Assembly: GCA_009693745.1 (NCBI GenBank)
Contig: SHWR01000049.1
Span: 1-8,448, forward strand
Length of the DNA stretch: 8,448 nucleotides
From: Candidatus Fonsibacter sp.
GTDB taxonomy: Bacteria; Pseudomonadota; Alphaproteobacteria; Pelagibacterales; Pelagibacteraceae
Reading direction: 5' to 3'
Position numbers and translations under genes: made by a program. Shown in pieces: positions 1-5,646 of the stretch. Each line of letters begins with the position of its first letter. The stretch's first letter is position 1. Below the pieces are notes generated by a model. It saw only the letters and a program-made list of their open reading frames with translations. It was not told the DNA's origin and ran no database searches.

Positions 1-49
1 GGATGCAAAAAACTATTTAATTAAAAAGGGAATACCAATAAGAATTTAA
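1..49 (+). CDS. hisF: HisF C-terminus (imidazole glycerol phosphate synthase cyclase subunit), partial
   Basis: Only the last 15 codons and the TAA stop are inside the window, reading DAKNYLIKKGIPIRI from base 2. HisF proteins commonly end in a helix followed by a short G-[IV]-x-[IV]-R tail, which this matches. The stop lies 2 bp before the ATG of hisE, and hisF directly upstream of hisE is a common histidine-operon order. HisF makes the imidazole ring of IGP from PRFAR using ammonia delivered by HisH. The call rests on a short tail plus context, so it is probable rather than certain. Confidence 0.68.
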   Translation, partial: DAKNYLIKKGIPIRI

Positions 50-51
50 TT

Positions 52-378
52 ATGTTTAAAAATTTAGAACAACTTATAAAGAAAATAAAGAAGCAAAAGA
101 ATAATAATCCCAACATTTCATATACGGCAAGTCTTTTTAAAAAAGGAAATAATTTTTGTATAAAAAAATTCGCAGAAGAAGCAAGAGAACTTGCGTTCTC
201 GTCTAAATATTCTAATAAAAAAAATATAGTTCATGAAGCGGCAGATTTGTTATATCATTTTTTGGTTCTTCTTGAGTTTAAGAAAATTTCAATGACTTCG
301 ATTATGAAAGAGCTAAAGAGAAGACAAAGGATCTCAGGAATCCAAGAGAAGAAGAATAGAATAAAAAATGTACGATAA
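52..378 (+). CDS. hisE: Phosphoribosyl-ATP pyrophosphatase (HisE)
   Basis: This 108-aa protein has the usual length of a stand-alone HisE. HisE hydrolyses phosphoribosyl-ATP to phosphoribosyl-AMP and pyrophosphate, the second step of histidine synthesis, in the cytoplasm. It is an all-alpha MazG-like enzyme. The two acidic metal-binding helices are visible: KKFAEEARE at residues 38-46 (E42, E43, E46) and HEAADLLYH at 61-69 (E62, D65). The family's C-terminal R-x-x-SG-[IL]-x-EK signature appears as RISGIQEKKNR around 93-103. The ATG is 2 bp after the upstream hisF stop, with no clear Shine-Dalgarno, so translation is probably coupled. The 3' end overlaps the HIT gene by 11 bp. HisI is not fused to it and must be encoded elsewhere. 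Confidence 0.92.
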   Translation: MFKNLEQLIKKIKKQKNNNPNISYTASLFKKGNNFCIKKFAEEARELAFSSKYSNKKNIVHEAADLLYHFLVLLEFKKISMTSIMKELKRRQRISGIQEKKNRIKNVR

Positions 379-724
379 AAATAATATATTTGCCAAAATT
401 TTGAGAGGAGAAATTCCCTGTGATAAAATTTATGAAGATAACTTTTCTATTGCATTTAAAGATATTAATCCTCAAACAAAGATTCATGTTTTGGTAATTC
501 CAAAAGGCGCATATGTAGATATGAATGATTTTGCCGCCAATGCTAAAAGTGATGAAATTGAGGGCTTAATTAGAGCTTTAGGAAAAGTTGCTAACATTTT
601 AGGAGTGGCTGTTTCCGGTTATAGATATTTAGGCAATAACGGTAGAGATGGTGGCCAAGAAGTTCCTCACCTGCATTTTCATATTTTTGGCGGAGAAAAA
701 TTAGGAAGAATGATCCATAAGTAG
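368..724 (+). CDS. hinT: HIT-family (Hint-type) nucleotide hydrolase
   Basis: This is a complete 118-aa histidine-triad protein. The catalytic triad HLHFHIF lies at residues 101-107, preceded by GQEVP and followed by GG, as in the Hint/PKCI branch. The N-terminal stretch IFAKILRGEIPCDKIYED (7-24) and the NP-x-x-KIHVLVIPK segment (34-46) are also standard for this branch. Hint enzymes are dimeric and hydrolyse purine nucleoside phosphoramidates and aminoacyl-adenylates; the physiological substrate in bacteria is uncertain. The ATG lies inside the end of hisE (11-bp overlap, different frame), so translation is probably coupled. The GNAT gene begins 1 bp after the stop. A HIT gene next to hisE recurs in alphaproteobacteria and probably reflects operon history rather than a role in histidine synthesis. 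Confidence 0.93.
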   Translation: MYDKNNIFAKILRGEIPCDKIYEDNFSIAFKDINPQTKIHVLVIPKGAYVDMNDFAANAKSDEIEGLIRALGKVANILGVAVSGYRYLGNNGRDGGQEVPHLHFHIFGGEKLGRMIHK

Positions 725-725
725 T

Positions 726-1244
726 ATGGAAAGGCCTATAGATAGATTTTATCTTCATCTTCTTTCAAGAAGCGATTTAATTAAATCAAATTGTAAAGAA
801 AAAAATCTAGAAGTTCTTCTAGAAAAAAAACCAACAATAGATTTTTGTAAATTTCTTTATAAAGAAGTTGGGAGAGAATTTTTTTGGAAAGATAGACTTA
901 AATGGAGCGATCAAGATTGGTTAGATTATATTAATAATAATTTTTTTAAATTATATATTTTAAAATATAATAACAAATTAACAGGATATTATGAGTTACT
1001 TTATGATCCAAAAGCTCTTTCAATGGAGATCTCTTATTTTGGAATATTTAAAGAATTTTATGGCAAAGGAATTGGCGGGCATTTATTAACCGATGCAATA
1101 CTAACCTCTTTTAATCAAAAGATTAATAAAGTTTGGGTTCATACTTGTACACTTGACCATCCTCATGCTTTAAAAAATTATCTTGCAAGAGGAATGACAA
1201 TTTTTAAGACAGAAAAGATATTTTTCAATCCAGAAAATTTGTAG
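726..1244 (+). CDS. GNAT-family N-acetyltransferase, substrate unknown
   Basis: This 172-aa protein has one GNAT fold. The acetyl-CoA pyrophosphate-binding loop (motif A, Q/R-x-x-G-x-G/A) is seen as FYGKGIGGHLL at residues 111-121. It is preceded by the beta-4 strand MEISYFGIF (100-108) and followed by a beta-5 strand WVHTCTLDHP (137-146). Motif B is HALKNYLARGMTIF (147-160), corresponding to the usual N-x-x-A-x-x-x-Y-x-x-x-G-F. The N-terminal part carries FFWKDRLKWSDQDW (52-65), an aromatic-rich block known from uncharacterised alphaproteobacterial GNAT proteins. The substrate cannot be read from the sequence. The gene starts 1 bp after the HIT stop and is the last of the hisF-hisE-HIT run. 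It ends 4 bp from the convergent lolA stop. Confidence 0.85.
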   Translation: MERPIDRFYLHLLSRSDLIKSNCKEKNLEVLLEKKPTIDFCKFLYKEVGREFFWKDRLKWSDQDWLDYINNNFFKLYILKYNNKLTGYYELLYDPKALSMEISYFGIFKEFYGKGIGGHLLTDAILTSFNQKINKVWVHTCTLDHPHALKNYLARGMTIFKTEKIFFNPENL

Positions 1245-1270
1245 ACTTTTATTTTGGAACCTCAAATTTT
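1234..1270. terminator. Candidate bidirectional hairpin between converging GNAT and lolA genes
   Basis: A perfect 8-bp inverted repeat, AAAATTTG at 1234-1241 and CAAATTTT at 1263-1270, encloses a 21-nt loop. The loop contains both stop codons: TAG of the GNAT gene (1242-1244) and TAA of lolA (1249-1251). The arms therefore lie in the coding ends of both genes. On the + strand the hairpin is followed by T-rich sequence. The stem has only one G-C pair, so it would be weak and the loop is long. It is the only symmetric element where the two transcripts meet, but its function is inferred from position alone. Confidence 0.3.
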
Positions 1271-1797
1271 TCGTTTGTATTAATATTTATTAAAATATTT
1301 TTCATTAAGAATTCCAGATTAGATTTGTCGTAATTTTTTATTTTCCAGCCTGCAATATTCATGTCTTTAGAGTCGAAATATATTTCAATACTTTCTTGAG
1401 AATTCAGATCTATAATTGCGATTATATTTTTGTCTATTCTGCTAAATTTTCCTACTTTTAGTAATTTTTCTATAATATTTTCTTTGTCCAGCATAATTCC
1501 TAAAGGAGTATCTTTAATGTTGTAATTATAATTCTTATTCTCTTTTTTATTTATCAGAAATAAATAATCATCATCTACAATAATTTCTTTATCTTCTTCA
1601 TATAAACATTTCATTCTTTTTGGGTAAACAATAATGCAACTACCTTTTTCTATTGTATCATTTGTAATTTGTGTAAAATTAAATTTAATAGAATTTATTT
1701 TTTTTAAATTTTCAATTATTCTATCCTTTTCAGATCCTTTCACATTAACGTAGGAAAAAATTAACATTGTTAAAACAATGTATAAAAACTTCTTCAT
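1249..1797 (-). CDS. lolA: Outer-membrane lipoprotein carrier protein LolA
   Basis: This 182-aa protein is a probable periplasmic chaperone that takes lipoproteins from the LolCDE transporter to the outer membrane. The N-terminus MKKFLYIVLTMLIFSYVNVKG is a typical Sec signal: two lysines, a hydrophobic core at about residues 4-17, and likely cleavage near 20-22. The mature part follows the LolA/LolA-like pattern. Helix 1 runs into INSIKFNFTQ (35-44), then a G-x-x-x-x-x-YPKRM strand pair (52-62), CLYEEDKEIIVDDDYLFLIN, and the conserved TPLGIMLDK segment (around 97-105). The gene lies 5 bp downstream of ftsK on the same strand, matching the widespread ftsK-lolA order and implying cotranscription. 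No Shine-Dalgarno is evident. Primary sequence is weakly conserved in this family, so the synteny is important support. Confidence 0.85.
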   Translation of the reverse strand: MKKFLYIVLTMLIFSYVNVKGSEKDRIIENLKKINSIKFNFTQITNDTIEKGSCIIVYPKRMKCLYEEDKEIIVDDDYLFLINKKENKNYNYNIKDTPLGIMLDKENIIEKLLKVGKFSRIDKNIIAIIDLNSQESIEIYFDSKDMNIAGWKIKNYDKSNLEFLMKNILININTNEKFEVPK

Positions 1798-1802
1798 TTG
1801 TT

Positions 1803-3923
1803 TTAATAGATTTCTCTTTTACCTACGTGATTTGCTGGGCTAATCATTTTTTCTTCTTCCATTTGATCAATAATTCTAGCCGCCCTGTTGTAGCCAATTC
1901 CAAGTTTTCTTTGTAAAAAACTAGTAGATGCTTTGCCTTCAGTTTTAATTATTTCAACTGCTTTATTATATAATTCATCTTTTCCTTCTGAGTTTAGAAC
2001 TACTTCATCATTTTCCTGTTCTTCAATCCTAGTTACTTCTCCAATGTAGGTTGGTGATCCTTGAAGCCTTAAGAATATTGAAACTCTTTCTATTTCTTTT
2101 TCAGAAACATAAGGACCATGAATTCTTATTATTCTGCTTGCTGAAGACATAAAGAGCATGTCACCATTTCCAAGTAATAATTCAGCACCCTGCTCTCCTA
2201 ATATAGTTCTGCTGTCTATTTTTGATGATACTTGGAATGATATTCTAGTTGAAAAATTAGCTTTAATTGTACCTGTAATAACATCAACGCTTGGTCTTTG
2301 TGTCGCCATAACTATATGGATTCCAGCAGCTCTAGCCATTTGTGCAAGTCTTTGTATGTAGTTTTCAATTTCTTTGCCTGCGATCATCATTAAATCAGCC
2401 ATTTCATCAACGATAACAACAATGTAAGGCATTTTTTTCTTAGTTTCAGAAGATGCTTTTTCGTTAAATCCTGAAATATTTCTCACTCCAATTTTGGTCA
2501 TTTCTCGATATCTTTTTTCCATTTCTTTAACGACCCATTTTAGAGCTGTTGTTGCTTTTTTAGGTTCAGTAATAACAGGCGTTAGCAGATGAGGAATTCC
2601 CTGGTAGATAGAAAGCTCTAACATTTTTGGATCAATCATAATAAGTTTACAGTCATCAGGTTTGTGCCTGTAAAGAATTGATAAAATTAAAGTATTAATA
2701 CAGACTGATTTTCCAGACCCTGTTGTTCCCGCAATTAAAAGATGTGGCATTGAAACTAGGTCTCCAACAATTGGAAATCCTGAAATACTTTTTCCAAGAG
2801 TTATTGGAATTTTAATATCTTTATTGTTAAATTCTTTGCTAGAAATTATTTCTTTTAGAGCAACATTTTCTCTTATTTTGTTTGGTATTTCTATTCCTAT
2901 AGTGTTTTTGCCAGGAACAGTTGCAACTCTAGTTGATATAGAGCTTGTATTACGGGCTATATCTTCAGAAAGATTTATAATTTTTGATGTTTTAATTCCT
3001 GCGGTTGGTTCAAATTCATATAAAGTTACAACAGGTCCAGCACTAACTCTTTTTATTTCACCTGAGATACTAAAATCTAAAAGTACATTTTCAAGAAATT
3101 TCGATTGAGTTTTATAAATTTCCTCATCTAATTGGTTTTCAATTTTTACTGGATCATCAAGTAATTTGATTGATGGAATTTTAAAGCTTGTAAATTTTTC
3201 AATCTTTGTACTTTCCAAAGGAAGTTGTTGTTGTGAAGAAACCTCTTCTATTGGGATTTCTTCTTGAATTTTTTGAGTAATATTCTCCTGCAAAAGGGAA
3301 TTAATAGCAATTTCGTCAGTATTTTTTCTTTTAATATATATTTTGAATATTAATTTTGGGAAAAAACTTAATAAATTAATTATAGTTTTAAAAACAACTT
3401 TCCATTCGTGAATATTTAACCCCGCGCTTAAATAAAAACATATTAGAGATATACATAAAAAAATGAAAGAAAGATAAATGCCAAGAGAATTATTTTTTAT
3501 ATTTAATTTTTCAGAAATAAAATTTGCAACAAAACCACCAAAGCCATTATCTGGAAGCCAAAAACTTTGATCAATATTGATTGAGAAAAATAAGGCCCCA
3601 AAAATAATAGATAAAACTGAAAATAGCAGTTTTGTAAAAAAATTCTCAATTCTTTTTCTAATTATTAAATATCCGCCCCAGATAATTAGATTAAGAAATA
3701 TTAAGAATGCTAAAATACCAAAGGCTTGTAGAAAAAAATCAGAAAGATAATAAAAGAAAGAGAAAAATTTATTATGAATATTTTTTTCTAGAGGAAATAC
3801 ATAGCTTATATTGTTTGCTGAATAAGTTGTTAAAGAGATAAAATATGCAAGACCAGAACAAATAGTTAATACGCCTGCAAGCTCAATTAATTTAAGTTTA
3901 ATAAATGTTATTATTTTTTCCAT
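1803..3923 (-). CDS. ftsK: DNA translocase FtsK
   Basis: This complete 706-aa septal DNA translocase pumps sister chromosomes toward dif and activates XerCD recombination at division. The N-terminal region holds about four hydrophobic membrane segments, near residues 11-32, 63-88, 97-116 and 146-168. A short linker of roughly 55 residues (about 200-255) follows, much shorter than in E. coli FtsK. The motor shows the beta-domain strand AGPVVTLYEFEPTAGIK (295-311), Walker A GTTGSGKS (399-406), IDPK (430-433), Walker B VIVDEMADLMM (503-513) and GIHIVMATQRPS (534-545). The C-terminal winged-helix gamma domain (about 650-706) keeps LGIGYNRAARIIDQME, the DNA-reading helix, and ends in GKREIY. Total length is closer to SpoIIIE-type proteins. 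ftsK is the first gene of the ftsK-lolA unit and is divergent from the ubiH-like gene. A promoter for this strand is not clear in the 78-bp gap. Confidence 0.97.
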   Translation of the reverse strand: MEKIITFIKLKLIELAGVLTICSGLAYFISLTTYSANNISYVFPLEKNIHNKFFSFFYYLSDFFLQAFGILAFLIFLNLIIWGGYLIIRKRIENFFTKLLFSVLSIIFGALFFSINIDQSFWLPDNGFGGFVANFISEKLNIKNNSLGIYLSFIFLCISLICFYLSAGLNIHEWKVVFKTIINLLSFFPKLIFKIYIKRKNTDEIAINSLLQENITQKIQEEIPIEEVSSQQQLPLESTKIEKFTSFKIPSIKLLDDPVKIENQLDEEIYKTQSKFLENVLLDFSISGEIKRVSAGPVVTLYEFEPTAGIKTSKIINLSEDIARNTSSISTRVATVPGKNTIGIEIPNKIRENVALKEIISSKEFNNKDIKIPITLGKSISGFPIVGDLVSMPHLLIAGTTGSGKSVCINTLILSILYRHKPDDCKLIMIDPKMLELSIYQGIPHLLTPVITEPKKATTALKWVVKEMEKRYREMTKIGVRNISGFNEKASSETKKKMPYIVVIVDEMADLMMIAGKEIENYIQRLAQMARAAGIHIVMATQRPSVDVITGTIKANFSTRISFQVSSKIDSRTILGEQGAELLLGNGDMLFMSSASRIIRIHGPYVSEKEIERVSIFLRLQGSPTYIGEVTRIEEQENDEVVLNSEGKDELYNKAVEIIKTEGKASTSFLQRKLGIGYNRAARIIDQMEEEKMISPANHVGKREIY

Positions 3924-3995
3924 TTTTTGCTTGGCGAATCACAATTAAAACCTTTGTATCATTAATATTCAGTTGATAGAATTCCAAAGCAAAAA
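3924..3995. repeat. Imperfect inverted repeat flanking the ftsK/ubiH divergent intergenic region
   Basis: The left arm TTTTTGCTTGG (3924-3934) and right arm CCAAAGCAAAAA (3984-3995) are inverted copies differing by one base insertion in the right arm. Read on each gene's own strand, the same leader word CCAA(A)GCAAAAA sits just upstream of the start codon: directly abutting ATG for ftsK, and 6 nt before ATG for the ubiH-like gene. It may be a pair of A-rich translation enhancers on opposite strands, or an operator. The AT-rich background makes chance similarity possible. Confidence 0.35.
3954..3982 (+). promoter_or_regulatory. Sigma70-like promoter for the ubiH-like gene
   Basis: A -35 box TTGTAT (3954-3959, four of six consensus bases) and a -10 box TAGAAT (3977-3982, five of six) are separated by exactly 17 bp. 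The predicted start point near 3989 would give a leader of only about 13 nt before the ATG at 4002. The position in a 78-bp gap between divergent genes fits. The prediction is by eye only; AT-rich DNA produces many -10-like words, but the pairing and spacing here are good. Confidence 0.5.
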
Positions 3996-4001
3996 GTAAA
4001 C

Positions 4002-5177
4002 ATGTTTAACACTCAAAAAATTTGCATTATCGGTTCAGGTCTCACAGCCATAACTATTGCTTATTTGTTATCAAAATTTAGATTGCAAATAGATATAGTC
4101 GAGCAAGATTTTAATAAAAAAAAAACGAACCCTACAAAATTAGCATTAAGCAAGGATTCTTTAGACCAATTATCTATTAACGGATTAAAAGATATTAAAA
4201 AAAAATCTAATATGGTTAAGAATATTTATTTACACGATTCTTATTCGTCAATTAGTTTAAAACAAGACCTTCAATTTTCAGCATCTGATGAAGAAAAGGC
4301 ATTGGCTTATATTATTGATGGCAATATTTTATTTTTAGATATTTATAAAAAATTAAAAAATTTAAAAAATATTAATTTTATTAAAAAAAAAATATTATCG
4401 ATTAAAGATGAAAAATTTTTTAAAGAAATTACTTTTAAAGATTTAATAAAAGAAAATTATAATCTTGTTATTTTTGCTTCAACTAATAATCTTTCTTTAC
4501 TATCAAAATTTAAGTTAAGAAAAATTATAGATAAATCTTATAATGAAGAGGCATTTGTTTTTAATTTAACTCATACAAAAATTATAAATAATTCTGCAAG
4601 ACAATTTTTTTTAAAGGATGGGCCTTTAGCTTTTCTTCCTATTTCGAATGTAGAGACCTCTATAATTTGGTCTATTAAAAAAAATTCTAAAAATCAAAAA
4701 TATGTATTAAATAAGAATCATTTGTTAAAATTTTTTAATAATAATTTTAATGGATTATTTAAAGAAATTACCTTTATCTCGAAAATTAATAAATTTAATC
4801 TTAATTATGTTTTTAATGAATTAAAAGATTCCAAAAGATCATTATTATTTGGAGATATAGCCTACAAAATTCATCCCATAGCCGGGCAAGGATGGAATAT
4901 GATCTTAAGAAATATATTTTCTTTGGTTAATGTTATTAAGTATTCTCAAGATTTAGGTCTAGAGATTGGTAATGATATCTTTATAAAAAAATATTTAGAC
5001 AAGATAACTTTAAATAATTTCACCTTTACAACATTGATTGACGGAATAAGAAAAATATTTGACATCAAGGTTGGTAGTTACGCCGCAATAAGAAAGAATG
5101 CTCTTTCTAAACTTAATAAGAACTTTTTTATTAAAAAAAGTTTTGTTAATATAGCTAATAAAGGCTTATTTATCTAA
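4002..5177 (+). CDS. UbiH/UbiF/COQ6-type FAD-dependent monooxygenase, probable ubiquinone hydroxylase
   Basis: This 391-aa flavoprotein has the usual length of the UbiH/UbiF/VisC family, which hydroxylates the ubiquinone ring using FAD, NAD(P)H and O2 at the inner membrane face. An N-terminal Rossmann motif IIGSGLTAITIAYLLS (9-24) ends its first strand in the acidic VEQD (33-36). KLALSKDSLDQL (46-57) matches the ALS-x-x-S-x-x-x-L block, and GPLAFLPIS (207-215) is typical. The second FAD motif, GDIAYKIHPIAGQGWNM (284-300), matches the family GD-x-AH-x-x-HP-x-x-GQG-x-N with Tyr for the first His. The usual DG motif in the middle is not evident: the equivalent region reads YNLVIFASTNNLS (153-165). 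Which ring position it hydroxylates cannot be told. The gene has its own candidate promoter, and its 3' end overlaps the end of the convergent ogt remnant by 12 bp. Confidence 0.82.
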   Translation: MFNTQKICIIGSGLTAITIAYLLSKFRLQIDIVEQDFNKKKTNPTKLALSKDSLDQLSINGLKDIKKKSNMVKNIYLHDSYSSISLKQDLQFSASDEEKALAYIIDGNILFLDIYKKLKNLKNINFIKKKILSIKDEKFFKEITFKDLIKENYNLVIFASTNNLSLLSKFKLRKIIDKSYNEEAFVFNLTHTKIINNSARQFFLKDGPLAFLPISNVETSIIWSIKKNSKNQKYVLNKNHLLKFFNNNFNGLFKEITFISKINKFNLNYVFNELKDSKRSLLFGDIAYKIHPIAGQGWNMILRNIFSLVNVIKYSQDLGLEIGNDIFIKKYLDKITLNNFTFTTLIDGIRKIFDIKVGSYAAIRKNALSKLNKNFFIKKSFVNIANKGLFI

Positions 5178-5615
5178 TTTCTCTATTTTAAGCATTTTAT
5201 TCTTTAAATTAATCCAATCCTTTGCCAAAAAAAGACCTAAAGAACAGTCAGACTTAATAACCCTATGGCAAGGAATATAAAGTAATAATTTGTTTTACCA
5301 CAAATTCTTCCAACTTGCCTTGGATGTATTTTTTCAGACATTAAATTATAAGAACTGGTTTTTCCATAAGGATTTTTTATTATTTTATTCCAAACCTTTA
5401 ATTGAGACCTTCAACCAATAATTTTTGATTTAAAGGTAAATTTTTTTTCTTCTTTTGTTTATAAATTGTTTTATTTCATTTTTAACTTTGAATAATTGTG
5501 AATTTATTTTTTTTCTAGTTATTTTTTTAAAATTAATGTTAGCAATATAACCACCATTTTCTATAATTCAGATGAAGCCTAGTCTTGTTTTAAAAGATAA
5601 TTGGAAAGTTGACAT
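5166..5615 (-). pseudogene. ogt: Decayed ogt: methylated-DNA-[protein]-cysteine S-methyltransferase
   Basis: The gap between the ubiH-like gene and mnmE encodes, on the minus strand, a broken O6-alkylguanine-DNA alkyltransferase. It starts MSTFQLSFKTRLGFI at 5615, with in-frame TAA and TGA immediately upstream. TGA (5570-5568) interrupts at codon 16, and the same frame continues IIENGGYIANINFKKI. A frame change in an A8 run (5448-5441) leads to NLPLNQK. A second change near 5425-5420 leads to KIIG, a second TGA (5413-5411), RSQLKVWNKI and NPYGKTSSYNL, then RQVGRICGK. A third change in AAAA at 5296-5293 restores NKLLLYIPCHRVI and a C-terminus ending KIEKLDK, stop TAA (5168-5166). The acceptor-cysteine motif PCHRVI (5273-5256) and the VW-x-x-I-x-x-x-PYGKT-x-SY block identify the family. 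Full span is about 150 codons, as in intact Ogt. Whether the lesions are real or partly sequencing errors cannot be settled here, but two stops plus three shifts favour a true pseudogene. Confidence 0.85.
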
Positions 5616-5640
5616 TTATCAGAAAACTAAATCATATCAT
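5609..5640 (+). promoter_or_regulatory. Candidate mnmE promoter inside the 5' end of the ogt remnant
   Basis: A perfect consensus -35 word TTGACA occupies 5609-5614, just upstream of mnmE. Possible -10 words are TATCAT (5635-5640, five of six, but with a 20-bp spacer) and TCATAT (5632-5637, 17-bp spacer, three of six). Either puts transcription start close to the ATG at 5647, so the mRNA could be leaderless or nearly so. The -35 box covers codons 1-3 of ogt read on the other strand. This is a by-eye prediction, and the -10 assignment is weak. Confidence 0.35.
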
Positions 5641-5646
5641 TTTTTT

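Noticed and set aside
302..487. Minus-strand open frame of 61 codons across the hisE/HIT junction.
   Set aside because: Antisense shadow of two well-supported genes, with no recognisable features.
2158..3108. Open frames on the + strand at 2158-2361 and 2824-3108.
   Set aside because: Both lie antisense to the conserved FtsK motor and read as its complement; no family features or initiation signals.
5411..5570. TGA read as Trp, making ogt intact: two TGA codons fall in the ogt frame and no complete gene here ends in TGA.
   Set aside because: Frame changes would still break the gene. Conserved genes in the window use TGG for Trp and contain no in-frame TGA. The absence of TGA stops in seven genes (eight counting the hisF tail) is expected by chance in an AT-rich genome.
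5178..5571. Intergenic structured RNA or regulatory region between the ubiH-like gene and mnmE.
   Set aside because: Minus-strand translation accounts for nearly all of it as a broken ogt gene; no tRNA-like or riboswitch-like fold was recognised.
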